NCBI GenBank assembly: GCA_002315335.1
Contig: DCGW01000080.1
Location: 509 to 9,002, forward strand
DNA from: Firmicutes bacterium UBA1768
GTDB taxonomy: Bacteria > Bacillota > Clostridia > Peptostreptococcales > Anaerovoracaceae
Reading direction: 5' to 3'
DNA length: 8,494 bases
In this document: positions 1-5,572 of the stretch, in pieces
Layout of the letters: each line of letters begins with the position of its first letter
Numbering within the stretch: the stretch's first letter is position 1
Position numbers and translations under genes: made by a program
Notes under the pieces: generated by a model
Databases searched by the model: none
Told to the model about the DNA's origin: nothing
The model's input: only the letters and a program-made list of their open reading frames with translations

Positions 1-319
1 AGGGCTTTGTAATATAATCGTCTGCTCCGGCATCAAGGGCTTCTACCTTTTCTCTTTCATAGGTTCTTGCGGAAATAACAATTATCGGCATTGTTGAGGT
101 CTTTCGTACGGTTTTTATTATTTCTATGCCGTCAATATCCGGCAGACCGAGGTCAAGCAGTACCACGTCAGGTACGTGTGAAAAAATCATGGAAAGGGCG
201 TCCTTTCCGTTTTTTGCCTTGATTATACTGTAGTTATTGTTTTCAAGAATGGTGCCTATGAAGTTGCAGATTGCCTTTTCATCTTCAACTATAAGTATTT
301 TTGCTTTATTATTGCTCAT
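1..319 (-). CDS. kdpE: KdpE-like response regulator, N-terminal receiver domain (3' end beyond window)
   Basis: About 106 residues are visible on the minus strand; the C-terminal DNA-binding domain lies off the left edge. The reading is a canonical receiver domain: acidic pair Glu12-Asp13 in ILIVEDEKAI, phosphoacceptor Asp56 in VVLLDLGLPDIDG, switch Ser83 in PIIVISAR and Lys105 in DAGADDYITKP. The DLGLPDxDG and LDAGADDY phrases are typical of KdpE, the OmpR-type regulator of potassium-uptake genes. The ATG at 317-319 is preceded by AGGAG at 326-330. The partner kinase gene lies immediately upstream, 9 bases away, so the two are surely co-transcribed and phosphotransfer from it is expected. 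What it regulates cannot be seen here; no kdpFABC genes are in the window. The domain assignment is secure, while KdpE rather than a related OmpR-type regulator is likely. Confidence 0.9.
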   Translation of the reverse strand, partial: MSNNKAKILIVEDEKAICNFIGTILENNNYSIIKAKNGKDALSMIFSHVPDVVLLDLGLPDIDGIEIIKTVRKTSTMPIIVISARTYEREKVEALDAGADDYITKP

Positions 320-325
320 TTGATG

Positions 326-330
326 CTCCT
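326..330 (-). promoter_or_regulatory. Ribosome binding site of the response regulator, overlapping the kinase stop codon
   Basis: On the minus strand AGGAG (326-330) sits 6 bases before the ATG at 317-319. Its first two bases are the last two of the kinase TAG stop (329-331). This arrangement suggests translational coupling of kinase and regulator. Confidence 0.7.
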
Positions 331-1426
331 ATTCCTTTGTTGGCAGGTAAAAACTGAAAATTGACCCGCCGGTCGGCTTGCTATTGGCCCAGATTTTTCC
401 GCCGTGAGCCTCAACCAGAGTTTTGCAGGTTGGAAGACCTATTCCGAAGCCTCGTGCCGAGTCGGTTCGGTAGCTTTCCTCTTGGGCTTTACCGTATTCA
501 AATATATATGATATTTCGCTTTCTGAGATTCCTACTCCGTTATCTTCCACGGAAAAGAGAGCACGATTGTCATCCGCCTTTAGTTCAACCGTGATTTTCG
601 GATTTTCTCCAGAGTGCTTAAGTGAGTTGTCAAGCAGGTTTATCAGTACCTGTTCGATAAGCGTTGCATCCATTGGAACAAGCAGGAGTTCGTCAGGCAC
701 TCTGACCTCTATTCCGCTCGGTATCAGAGAATTGAAGTGGGAAACTGCCGATGCAACTATTTCCTCTGCGATTTCTTCGTTTTTTTCCACCTTCATTGAG
801 TCTGTACTGATGTGGGTTACGGTTAAAAGATTTTCAACCATTCGAATTAACCAGTCAGATTCCTGAATGATGTCATTTAGTGTATGCTTTCTGTCCTCTG
901 AGGTCATGGAAGAGCCGTTTTCTATTAATATGGTTGCGGCACCCTTTATTCCTGTAAGTGGAGTTCTTAAATCGTGAGAAATTGCTCGAAGCAGGTTGTT
1001 TCGCATTTTTTCCTGTTCCGCCGCCTTCTCAAAGGACAGCCTCTCCTCATAGGAGGCTTCTAATTTCTTGGCAATAGCCTCGGCCTCTTCCTTTTGCTGC
1101 TTATAGCCTGAGGTCAAAGCTCCCGTAAGAATTGCGGTAGCCAGCATTATTATAAAGGTAAGTGGATAGCCTTCAATACTGAAATTGATAGCCAGATAAG
1201 GGAAGGTGAACATATAGTTGGTCAGGATTACACCTAACGCAGAGCCCAGAATACCCCAAAAGTAGCCGTTAGTAAATCTGGAAATAAGCATTACCGCAAA
1301 TATGTACATTACTACAACCGGGTCCATTGCATCGCCTATGGTTTTTGCAAAATATGCAATTACCGAGGCAACGGCAAGTATCCCCACTGTTTTTCCGAAG
1401 TCCTTGAAATAGTCTTTTGTTTTCAT
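329..1426 (-). CDS. Short KdpD-like sensor histidine kinase (DUF4118 membrane region, no N-terminal KdpD/USP domains)
   Basis: A 365-residue membrane sensor kinase that should phosphorylate the regulator encoded just downstream. Residues about 10-107 form a compact set of hydrophobic segments with short loops, matching the four-helix DUF4118 region of KdpD. A charged linker (about 108-140) leads to the dimerisation/phosphoacceptor domain with His151 in AISHDLRTPLTGI. The ATP-binding domain follows, with an N box at 261-272 (LINLLDNSLKHS), DNGVGI at 295-300 and GFGIGL at 326-331. Classical KdpD is about 900 residues and begins with a cytoplasmic KdpD domain and a universal-stress-protein domain; both are absent here. 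The gene starts directly at the membrane region with a good GGAGG site (1434-1438), so this is a naturally short form rather than a visible truncation. It is divergent from the TAXI lipoprotein gene. Its signal is unknown; potassium or turgor sensing is only an analogy. Confidence 0.92.
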   Translation of the reverse strand: MKTKDYFKDFGKTVGILAVASVIAYFAKTIGDAMDPVVVMYIFAVMLISRFTNGYFWGILGSALGVILTNYMFTFPYLAINFSIEGYPLTFIIMLATAILTGALTSGYKQQKEEAEAIAKKLEASYEERLSFEKAAEQEKMRNNLLRAISHDLRTPLTGIKGAATILIENGSSMTSEDRKHTLNDIIQESDWLIRMVENLLTVTHISTDSMKVEKNEEIAEEIVASAVSHFNSLIPSGIEVRVPDELLLVPMDATLIEQVLINLLDNSLKHSGENPKITVELKADDNRALFSVEDNGVGISESEISYIFEYGKAQEESYRTDSARGFGIGLPTCKTLVEAHGGKIWANSKPTGGSIFSFYLPTKE

Positions 1427-1516
1427 GGAAGTGCCTCCGTGTATATTATAATTCTTATTTAATTAAATTTGTATTAATTTTATCAGATAATATTTTTTAT
1501 TAAAACCATCTAAACC

Positions 1517-1545
1517 TTGAAATTATAAATAATTTGTTGTATGGT
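1517..1545 (+). promoter_or_regulatory. Sigma-A-like promoter for the TAXI lipoprotein gene
   Basis: TTGAAA at 1517-1522 and TATGGT at 1540-1545 are separated by exactly 17 bases, placing a start site about 20 bases before the GGAGG of the next gene. It lies in a 136-base AT-rich divergent region (1427-1562) that must also carry the kinase promoter on the other strand. No equally good minus-strand promoter stands out. Confidence 0.6.
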
Positions 1546-1558
1546 AAAGAAAGTATTC

Positions 1559-1563
1559 GGAGG
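1559..1563 (+). promoter_or_regulatory. Ribosome binding site that decides a TTG start
   Basis: GGAGG at 1559-1563 lies 8 bases before TTG at 1572. An in-frame GTG at 1563 begins inside this same motif and so cannot be served by it. The TTG is therefore the preferred start. Confidence 0.7.
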
Positions 1564-1571
1564 TGAGAAAT

Positions 1572-2495
1572 TTGAAAAAAACTCAGTATAAAATCACTTC
1601 ACTGATAATGGCAATATTATTGGTAGTTTCTATAGTTTGTCTTTCGGCCTGCAGTGCGGGGGAAGATGAAGAAGAATTGGCACAGGAACTTATTTTTGCG
1701 GTGGGCTCCAAGAACACAACCTCCTCTGTTTATGGGAAGGCAATCGTTTCGTGGCTAAAGGAATGTTATTCGGATAACGAGGAAATTGTTTTCAAAACAA
1801 AGGCCAATTCCAACGAGCTTACAAATATGCGAAAGCTTATTAGCGGAGACGTGGCTTTTGCGATTATTCCAGGTGATCTTGTGTCTTATGCCAAGTCGGG
1901 AACTGTGTATTTTGATGCTGCTGCCGACCATATTACTCCGATTGCTGAGTTATGCTCTATGGGATATCAGCTGATTGCCTCAAAACAATCTCAGATTGCA
2001 ACGCTTTCAGACCTTAAGGGGAAGACTATAGCTATTGGGGACGAGGGCTCGGAGACAAGCCTGATGTATGAAAAGGTTGCGGAGGCCTGCGGTATAGGTG
2101 AGGAAGTTGAAACTGTATTTATGCCATACGGTGAGTCTGTTGAGGCTCTTGAGGCAGGTGAAATAGATGCTGTATTTGCTGCGGGAGACGCTCCGTTAAA
2201 GAAGCTGCTGGAGCTTTCTGTAAATAATGGGATAAAACTGGTTGATATAGGAGAGGATGTGTGCAAAGCGCTTGCTGAAGAATACGACTATATGATGTCG
2301 ATTACTGTGCCTGCTGCCACATATCAGGGTCAGGAAGAGGACGTGCATACGATTGGAGTAAAGATATACCTTCTTAAGAACGATGATCTTATTTCGGACG
2401 ACTTTGGTTCGGAGGTGCTGTCAAAGATTGAAGAAGGACTGGAAACCATAACAGAGTCCTGCGAAAAGGCAAGTGAGTTTAAGCCTTTGTTTTAG
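1572..2495 (+). CDS. TAXI-family solute-binding lipoprotein (TRAP transporter receptor type)
   Basis: A 307-residue extracytoplasmic binding protein, counted from the TTG at 1572. A basic N-terminus and hydrophobic stretch end in the lipobox LSAC with Cys27, so it should be lipid-anchored on the outer face of the membrane. The mature part shows the TAXI pattern: an early strand ending AVGS, the block ISGDVAFAIIPGDL followed by a SGTVYF phrase, and the hinge block DLKGKTIAIGDEGSET around residues 147-162. These proteins bind small carboxylates or amino acids (for example glutamate) for TRAP transporters. No TRAP permease (DctM/DctQM) is in the window, so it is an orphan here. It has its own promoter and is followed 61 bases later by a TetR gene on the same strand. 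Divergence from a sensor-kinase pair makes a ligand-reporting role possible, but this is inference. The family call is strong; the substrate is unknown. Confidence 0.85.
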   Translation: MKKTQYKITSLIMAILLVVSIVCLSACSAGEDEEELAQELIFAVGSKNTTSSVYGKAIVSWLKECYSDNEEIVFKTKANSNELTNMRKLISGDVAFAIIPGDLVSYAKSGTVYFDAAADHITPIAELCSMGYQLIASKQSQIATLSDLKGKTIAIGDEGSETSLMYEKVAEACGIGEEVETVFMPYGESVEALEAGEIDAVFAAGDAPLKKLLELSVNNGIKLVDIGEDVCKALAEEYDYMMSITVPAATYQGQEEDVHTIGVKIYLLKNDDLISDDFGSEVLSKIEEGLETITESCEKASEFKPLF

Positions 2496-2537
2496 CAGAA
2501 GCAATTGCAGAAACTCTTAAAACAAGCTGCTTTTGCT
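2494..2537 (+). repeat. Intercistronic inverted repeat between TAXI and TetR genes
   Basis: AGCAGAAGCA (2494-2503) can pair with TGCTTTTGCT (2528-2537) over 10 bp with one G-U pair, leaving a 24-base loop. The left arm starts within the TAG stop codon. There is no T tract after it, so it is a poor terminator. It could be an mRNA-stabilising or attenuating hairpin between two co-transcribed genes. Confidence 0.4.
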
Positions 2538-2556
2538 ATGGGGGAGAGGAGAAGAA

Positions 2557-3138
2557 ATGGCGAATTTTACAGAAAAAGCAATAAGAAGGGTCTTTCTTGA
2601 AATGTTGGAAGAAAGACCGCTGAACAAAATAACAGTAAAAGATATTGCTGAAAAATGCGAGATAAGCAGGAATTCGTTTTACTATCACTACAAGGATATT
2701 CCTTCTTTGCTGGAAAGCATAACAAAGGATGAGTTTGATGATTTTGTTAAGATGTATTCCGGCTTTGTTTCGTTGGGAGACGTAGTAACTATTTGTCTTC
2801 AGTTTGCAACCAAAAACAGGCAGGCCATACTCAACATATACAGGTCAGATAACAGGGACGTATATGAAAACCATTTGTGGAGGCTGTGCGAGCATGTTTC
2901 AAGGTCCTATTTTGGTAGGGTGGAAGGGGTGAAAGCTCTTTCCGAGGAAAACAAAGAACTGCTGATCAGACTTTTTAAGTGCGAGCTCTATGGTGTTATT
3001 GCAGAATGGGTATGGGCTGGAATGAGAATTACGAGAAACGAGGCAAATATTGATAGCTGCATTGATCAGTTTGATAAAATGAAGCTGGCGGAAATAGATG
3101 TTTTAGTAGCGTATCTGACCGGGAGTGCAATCAAATAG
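2557..3138 (+). CDS. TetR/AcrR-family transcriptional regulator
   Basis: A 193-residue regulator. The N-terminal helix-turn-helix lies at about residues 25-47: ITVKDIAEKCEISRNSFYYH is a textbook TetR recognition region ending in FYYHYKD. The remaining ~140 residues are helical and resemble the C-terminal ligand domain of the DhaS-like TetR group, with a late YGVIAEWVWAGM segment like those seen in that group. The start chosen is the ATG at 2557, with AGGAG at 2547-2551 five bases upstream. An upstream in-frame TTG at 2533 would place the ribosome site inside the gene and lies in a hairpin arm. The gene follows the TAXI lipoprotein gene by 61 bases on the same strand without a strong terminator, so they may share a transcript. 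The operator and ligand are unknown; candidate targets are the lipoprotein promoter or the acyl-CoA synthetase promoter downstream, neither of which can be shown. Confidence 0.9.
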   Translation: MANFTEKAIRRVFLEMLEERPLNKITVKDIAEKCEISRNSFYYHYKDIPSLLESITKDEFDDFVKMYSGFVSLGDVVTICLQFATKNRQAILNIYRSDNRDVYENHLWRLCEHVSRSYFGRVEGVKALSEENKELLIRLFKCELYGVIAEWVWAGMRITRNEANIDSCIDQFDKMKLAEIDVLVAYLTGSAIK

Positions 3139-3216
3139 GAACGCTGTCAAAACGTTGATTGTGCACAAAAATGATACACCAAACTGGTTTTAGTCCTTCC
3201 CTTTGTAATGAAGGTA

Positions 3217-3225
3217 TGATATACT
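3217..3225 (+). promoter_or_regulatory. Extended -10 promoter element
   Basis: TG at 3217-3218, one base, then TATACT at 3220-3225 forms an extended -10. The -35 position at 17-base spacing (3197-3202, TTCCCT) is weak. A start would fall near 3232. This is the only sign of a promoter upstream of the terminator at 3279-3315. Confidence 0.35.
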
Positions 3226-3231
3226 CGAGGT

Positions 3232-3315
3232 CGGTTGGACGTATAGTTTACGCAAACTTATTTAAATACTGCTGCTGGGCTCATGGAGATATGATGGTTT
3301 CCATGAGCTCTTTTT
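3232..3315 (+). ncRNA. Candidate small RNA (~84 nt) ending in an intrinsic terminator
   Basis: If the extended -10 at 3217-3225 is used, transcription would run from about 3232 to the T run at 3311-3315. The RNA would contain a small hairpin AGTTT-ACGC-AAACT (3245-3258), an AU-rich single-stranded stretch and the terminator stem. No known RNA family is recognised. The alternative is that this is simply the 3' untranslated end and terminator of the TetR transcript, which is equally plausible. Confidence 0.3.
3279..3315 (+). terminator. Rho-independent terminator
   Basis: GCTCATGGA (3279-3287) pairs perfectly with TCCATGAGC (3300-3308) around a 12-base loop, followed by TCTTTTT (3309-3315). 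It lies 140 bases after the TetR stop codon and would end that transcript or a small RNA starting in between. Confidence 0.85.
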
Positions 3316-3355
3316 CTGCTTCTCTTTTTCGAAGGTCTTTGAGGCTGTGCTTCTT

Positions 3356-3472
3356 TCGCTCAGAGTGATCGCTAAAAAGGACTCGTACTCCAAAGATGCA
3401 CAGATTTTTGCCGAAAATAGAAAAAATCTGTGCAAGAAGGCGGGTTAAGAGTCGAAAAATCACTGAAAGCGA
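3356..3472. repeat. Imperfect outer inverted repeat enclosing the first hairpin core
   Basis: TCGCTCAGAGTGAT (3356-3369) is the imperfect reverse complement of ATCACTGAAAGCGA (3459-3472), and GACTC (3380-3384) matches GAGTC (3449-3453) in the same nested order. Both flank the perfect 12-bp hairpin at 3398-3433. The whole 117-base segment could therefore fold into one long interrupted stem. It may be a small non-coding mobile or structured element. Confidence 0.4.
3398..3433. repeat. 36-nt hairpin repeat, copy 1
   Basis: The arms GCACAGATTTTT (3398-3409) and AAAAATCTGTGC (3422-3433) are perfect reverse complements over 12 bp around a 12-base loop (GCCGAAAATAGA). Copy 2 at 3575-3610 has identical arms and the same loop length. 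Confidence 0.85.
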
Positions 3473-3479
3473 CTTTTTT
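3447..3479 (+). terminator. Terminator-like hairpin with T run
   Basis: AAGAGTCG (3447-3454) pairs with CGACTTTT (3470-3477) over 8 bp including one G-U, with a 15-base loop and six T at 3474-3479. It overlaps the right arm of the larger inverted repeat, so it may be part of that element rather than an independent terminator. Confidence 0.35.
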
Positions 3480-3574
3480 GGCTTAAATAAAAGACTAAAA
3501 ATTAACATAAATGGTATTTTTTAGGAGAATTAGCCCTCGAATATTCCCTAAATCCAGGAAAGTCCATAAAACCT

Positions 3575-3610
3575 GCACAGATTTTTGCTTAAAATCACAA
3601 AAATCTGTGC
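3575..3610. repeat. 36-nt hairpin repeat, copy 2
   Basis: GCACAGATTTTT (3575-3586) and AAAAATCTGTGC (3599-3610) enclose a 12-base loop (GCTTAAAATCAC). The loop shares the GC start and a central AAAAT with copy 1, supporting common origin. The copies begin 177 bases apart. Beyond the core, only a short AGTC/GACT pairing (3561-3564 with 3616-3619) extends this copy. Confidence 0.85.
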
Positions 3611-3700
3611 ATTTTGACTATACATCGAGTTTTCTGATGGTGTTAGCAGGAGCATTATCGCCGCGGCTGGCAGCCAAATTCTATGCGGTCCGCTTTTTGG

Positions 3701-3729
3701 TTGACTTGATTTTTTCATTGATATATACT
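3701..3729 (+). promoter_or_regulatory. Sigma-A-like promoter for the acyl-CoA synthetase gene
   Basis: TTGACT at 3701-3706, a 17-base spacer and TATACT at 3724-3729 form a near-consensus promoter. The predicted start is about 10 bases before the GGAGG site (3746-3750), giving a short leader. Two small GC-rich palindromes, GGCTG-G-CAGCC (3665-3675) and GCGG-T-CCGC (3685-3693), lie just upstream of the -35. Confidence 0.75.
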
Positions 3730-3757
3730 GAAAAAACAGAGTATCGGAGGGACGAAA

Positions 3758-5464
3758 ATGTCAAAATTTGTTGAAAAACCGCATCCGGTGAAATACCTGC
3801 CGGATTTAAAGTTCATACTAAAGAATTCACTTGAAAGCTATGCCGATCTGGTAGCTTTTGAAGACAGACACTTTCCTGGTCAGGAGGAAAGAAGGAAGAT
3901 AACCTATAGAGAATTCTACAACGATGTAAATGCACTGGGAACAGCTCTTATAAAAAGAGGGCTGAAGGGCAAAAAAATCGCGGTCATGAGCGAAAACCGT
4001 TATGACTGGATGCTCTCATACTTTGCAGTTGCCTGCGGTGTAGGAGTTATTATTCCTCTCGACAGGGAGCTGCCGGTCGGAGAAATGGTTGGTCTTCTTA
4101 AGAGGGCCCATACGTCTGCATTAATATATTCCGAAAAGCAGAACAAGGCTGTTGAAGCTGCCGGCGCAGACCTCTTTTTCATCGACTATTTGGTTCAGAT
4201 GGACGGCGAGACTCACGAGGGAAGGGCTCTTTCTCTCAAGTCACTGATTGCAGAAGGCTACAAATATATAGAAGAAGGAAATACAGAATACATTGACGCT
4301 GAGATAGACCCAAACGCACCAATGGCAATCTACTTCACCTCGGGAACTACCGGCAGGTCAAAGGGAGTAATGCTTTCGCACAGAAACGTTGCCTCCAATG
4401 TAGAAAATATGCTCAGACGAATGAAGGTTGTTCCAGGGGACAAGGGTCTGTCCGTTATGCCAATTCACCACACCTTCGAGTTTACATGCGAAAACGTTCC
4501 GGCTATGGTCACAGGAGCAACAATAGTATACTGTGACGGTCTGAAATACATACAGAAAAACCTCAGGGATGACCACATTACAATTATGCTGGGTGTGCCT
4601 CTCGTATACGAAACCTTCCACAAGAGAATATTTGCGACGGCAAGACAAAAGGGCAAGGAAGAAAAGCTGAGAAAGGGAATAAAGCTCAACTCAAGGCTTC
4701 AGAAGATAGGAATAGACCTCTCGAGACAGCTCTTTAAGGATATTTATGCTACTATAGGCAACGACCTCAGAGTTTTTATTGTTGGCGGAGCCCCTATGGA
4801 TCCGGAAATTCTCAAGGACTTCAGAGCAATGGGCGTAAATATGTTTGAAGGCTATGGCCTTACAGAAACATCTCCTATCATTGCTGTAAATGCAGACTAC
4901 AATCAAAAGGCCGGTACAGTCGGACCGCCGATGCCGGGAACAGAGATTATAATCGATAATCCAGACGGAGACGGTATCGGAGAGATTATTGCAAAAACAG
5001 AGTCCAGAATGATAGGCTATTTTGAAGATCCAGAGGAGACAGAAAAGGTTATTCTCGAGGACGGGTGGTTTGCTACAGGCGACTACGGCTTCCTCGATGA
5101 CGAGGGCTTTCTCCATGTAACGGGCAGGAAAAAGAACGTTATAGTCACAAAAAACGGCAAGAATATTTTCCCTGAAGAGCTGGAGTACCTGATTAACAAG
5201 AGCGACTATGTAAAAGAGTCGGTTGTCTGGGGCAAGGAAGACCCGAACAGCGGAGAGCTGTACATAAATGCGGAAATAGTCCTTGAAACCTCCAATCTTA
5301 AGGGCTTTAGCGAAGAGGAAATACAGGCAAAAATCAAGGCTGTTATTGACGGGGTTAATAAATCAACCACCTCATATAAGAGAATAAAGAGCTTCCATAC
5401 CAGAGAAGAGGAATTTGAGAAAACCACCACAAGGAAGATAAAAAGACATAAGCTTGACTTATAG
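3758..5464 (+). CDS. Long-chain acyl-CoA synthetase-like AMP-forming ligase
   Basis: A 568-residue cytoplasmic or membrane-associated enzyme of the AMP-binding (ANL) superfamily, which activates a carboxylic acid as acyl-AMP and transfers it to CoA. The core motifs are intact: phosphate-binding loop TSGTTGRSKG at 194-203, GYGLTETS at 365-372, GWFATGD at 436-442 with Asp442, and hinge GRKKNVIVTKNGKNIFPEELE starting at 456. The C-terminal catalytic Lys560 lies in TTTRKIKRHKL. Length and the GYGLTETSP and GRKKNVIV phrases fit the long-chain fatty acid-CoA ligase group (COG1022/FadD-like) rather than peptide-synthetase domains. The ATG at 3758 has GGAGG seven bases upstream and its own promoter. 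No acyl carrier protein or beta-oxidation genes are adjacent, so a role in recycling exogenous or membrane-derived fatty acids is inference. The exact acyl substrate is unknown. Confidence 0.93.
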   Translation: MSKFVEKPHPVKYLPDLKFILKNSLESYADLVAFEDRHFPGQEERRKITYREFYNDVNALGTALIKRGLKGKKIAVMSENRYDWMLSYFAVACGVGVIIPLDRELPVGEMVGLLKRAHTSALIYSEKQNKAVEAAGADLFFIDYLVQMDGETHEGRALSLKSLIAEGYKYIEEGNTEYIDAEIDPNAPMAIYFTSGTTGRSKGVMLSHRNVASNVENMLRRMKVVPGDKGLSVMPIHHTFEFTCENVPAMVTGATIVYCDGLKYIQKNLRDDHITIMLGVPLVYETFHKRIFATARQKGKEEKLRKGIKLNSRLQKIGIDLSRQLFKDIYATIGNDLRVFIVGGAPMDPEILKDFRAMGVNMFEGYGLTETSPIIAVNADYNQKAGTVGPPMPGTEIIIDNPDGDGIGEIIAKTESRMIGYFEDPEETEKVILEDGWFATGDYGFLDDEGFLHVTGRKKNVIVTKNGKNIFPEELEYLINKSDYVKESVVWGKEDPNSGELYINAEIVLETSNLKGFSEEEIQAKIKAVIDGVNKSTTSYKRIKSFHTREEEFEKTTTRKIKRHKLDL

Positions 5465-5488
5465 CCTTATGATGGGTTTTCCGGCGAC

Positions 5489-5517
5489 TTTACAATTTCG
5501 ACAATTTTTTGTATAAT
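5489..5517 (+). promoter_or_regulatory. Strong sigma-A-like promoter for the LivJ-type lipoprotein gene, with overlapping dyad
   Basis: TTTACA (5489-5494), a 17-base spacer and a perfect TATAAT (5512-5517) lie 55 bases before the TTG start. An inverted pair GACAA (5500-5504) and TTGTC (5520-5524) brackets the -10 and could be an operator half-site pair, though 5-bp arms are weak evidence. No convincing terminator is visible between the synthetase stop (5464) and this promoter. Confidence 0.75.
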
Positions 5518-5572
5518 ATTTGTCAATGTGTCAAAATAAACTTAGCCTAAAGTCCCGGAAGGGGGAAGTAAG

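Larger units (their letters stand above)
3139..3757. other. 619-base intergenic region rich in hairpins, no credible protein gene
   Basis: No open frame here has both a ribosome binding site and recognisable protein sequence. In order it holds an extended -10 element (3217-3225), a possible short transcript ending in a terminator (3279-3315), an imperfect inverted repeat (3356-3472) around a perfect 12-bp hairpin (3398-3433), a second terminator-like hairpin (3447-3479), a second copy of the 12-bp hairpin (3575-3610), two small GC-rich palindromes (3665-3675 and 3685-3693) and the promoter of the acyl-CoA synthetase gene (3701-3729). Confidence 0.75.

Noticed and set aside
1445..1450. Minus-strand TATAAT upstream of the kinase gene
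   Set aside because: A start from it would fall on the ribosome site itself (1434-1438), leaving no leader, and there is no convincing -35.
1563..1571. GTG start for the TAXI lipoprotein
   Set aside because: It begins inside the GGAGG site itself; TTG at 1572 has proper spacing and gives a normal signal peptide.
2533..2556. Upstream TTG start extending the TetR protein by eight residues
   Set aside because: The AGGAG ribosome site (2547-2551) lies inside that extension and fits the ATG at 2557; the extra residues do not resemble the family N-terminus.
3159..3368. Plus-strand open frame of 69 codons after the TetR gene
   Set aside because: No ribosome site, it crosses the strong terminator at 3279-3315 and its composition is not protein-like.
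3281..3508. Minus-strand open frame of 75 codons in the intergenic region
   Set aside because: It covers the terminator and the inverted repeats, and its sequence looks like translated repeat DNA; no ribosome site is seen.
3398..3610. Possible CRISPR array from the repeated hairpin
   Set aside because: Only two copies, 141 bases apart, with no regular spacers and no cas genes.
3511..3774. Open frame of 87 codons overlapping the start of the acyl-CoA synthetase gene
   Set aside because: It has no suitable ribosome site, runs straight through hairpin copy 2 and the promoter at 3701-3729, and resembles no protein family.
4358..5116. Long antisense open frames inside the acyl-CoA synthetase gene
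   Set aside because: They are shadows of a gene whose catalytic motifs are complete in the other strand.
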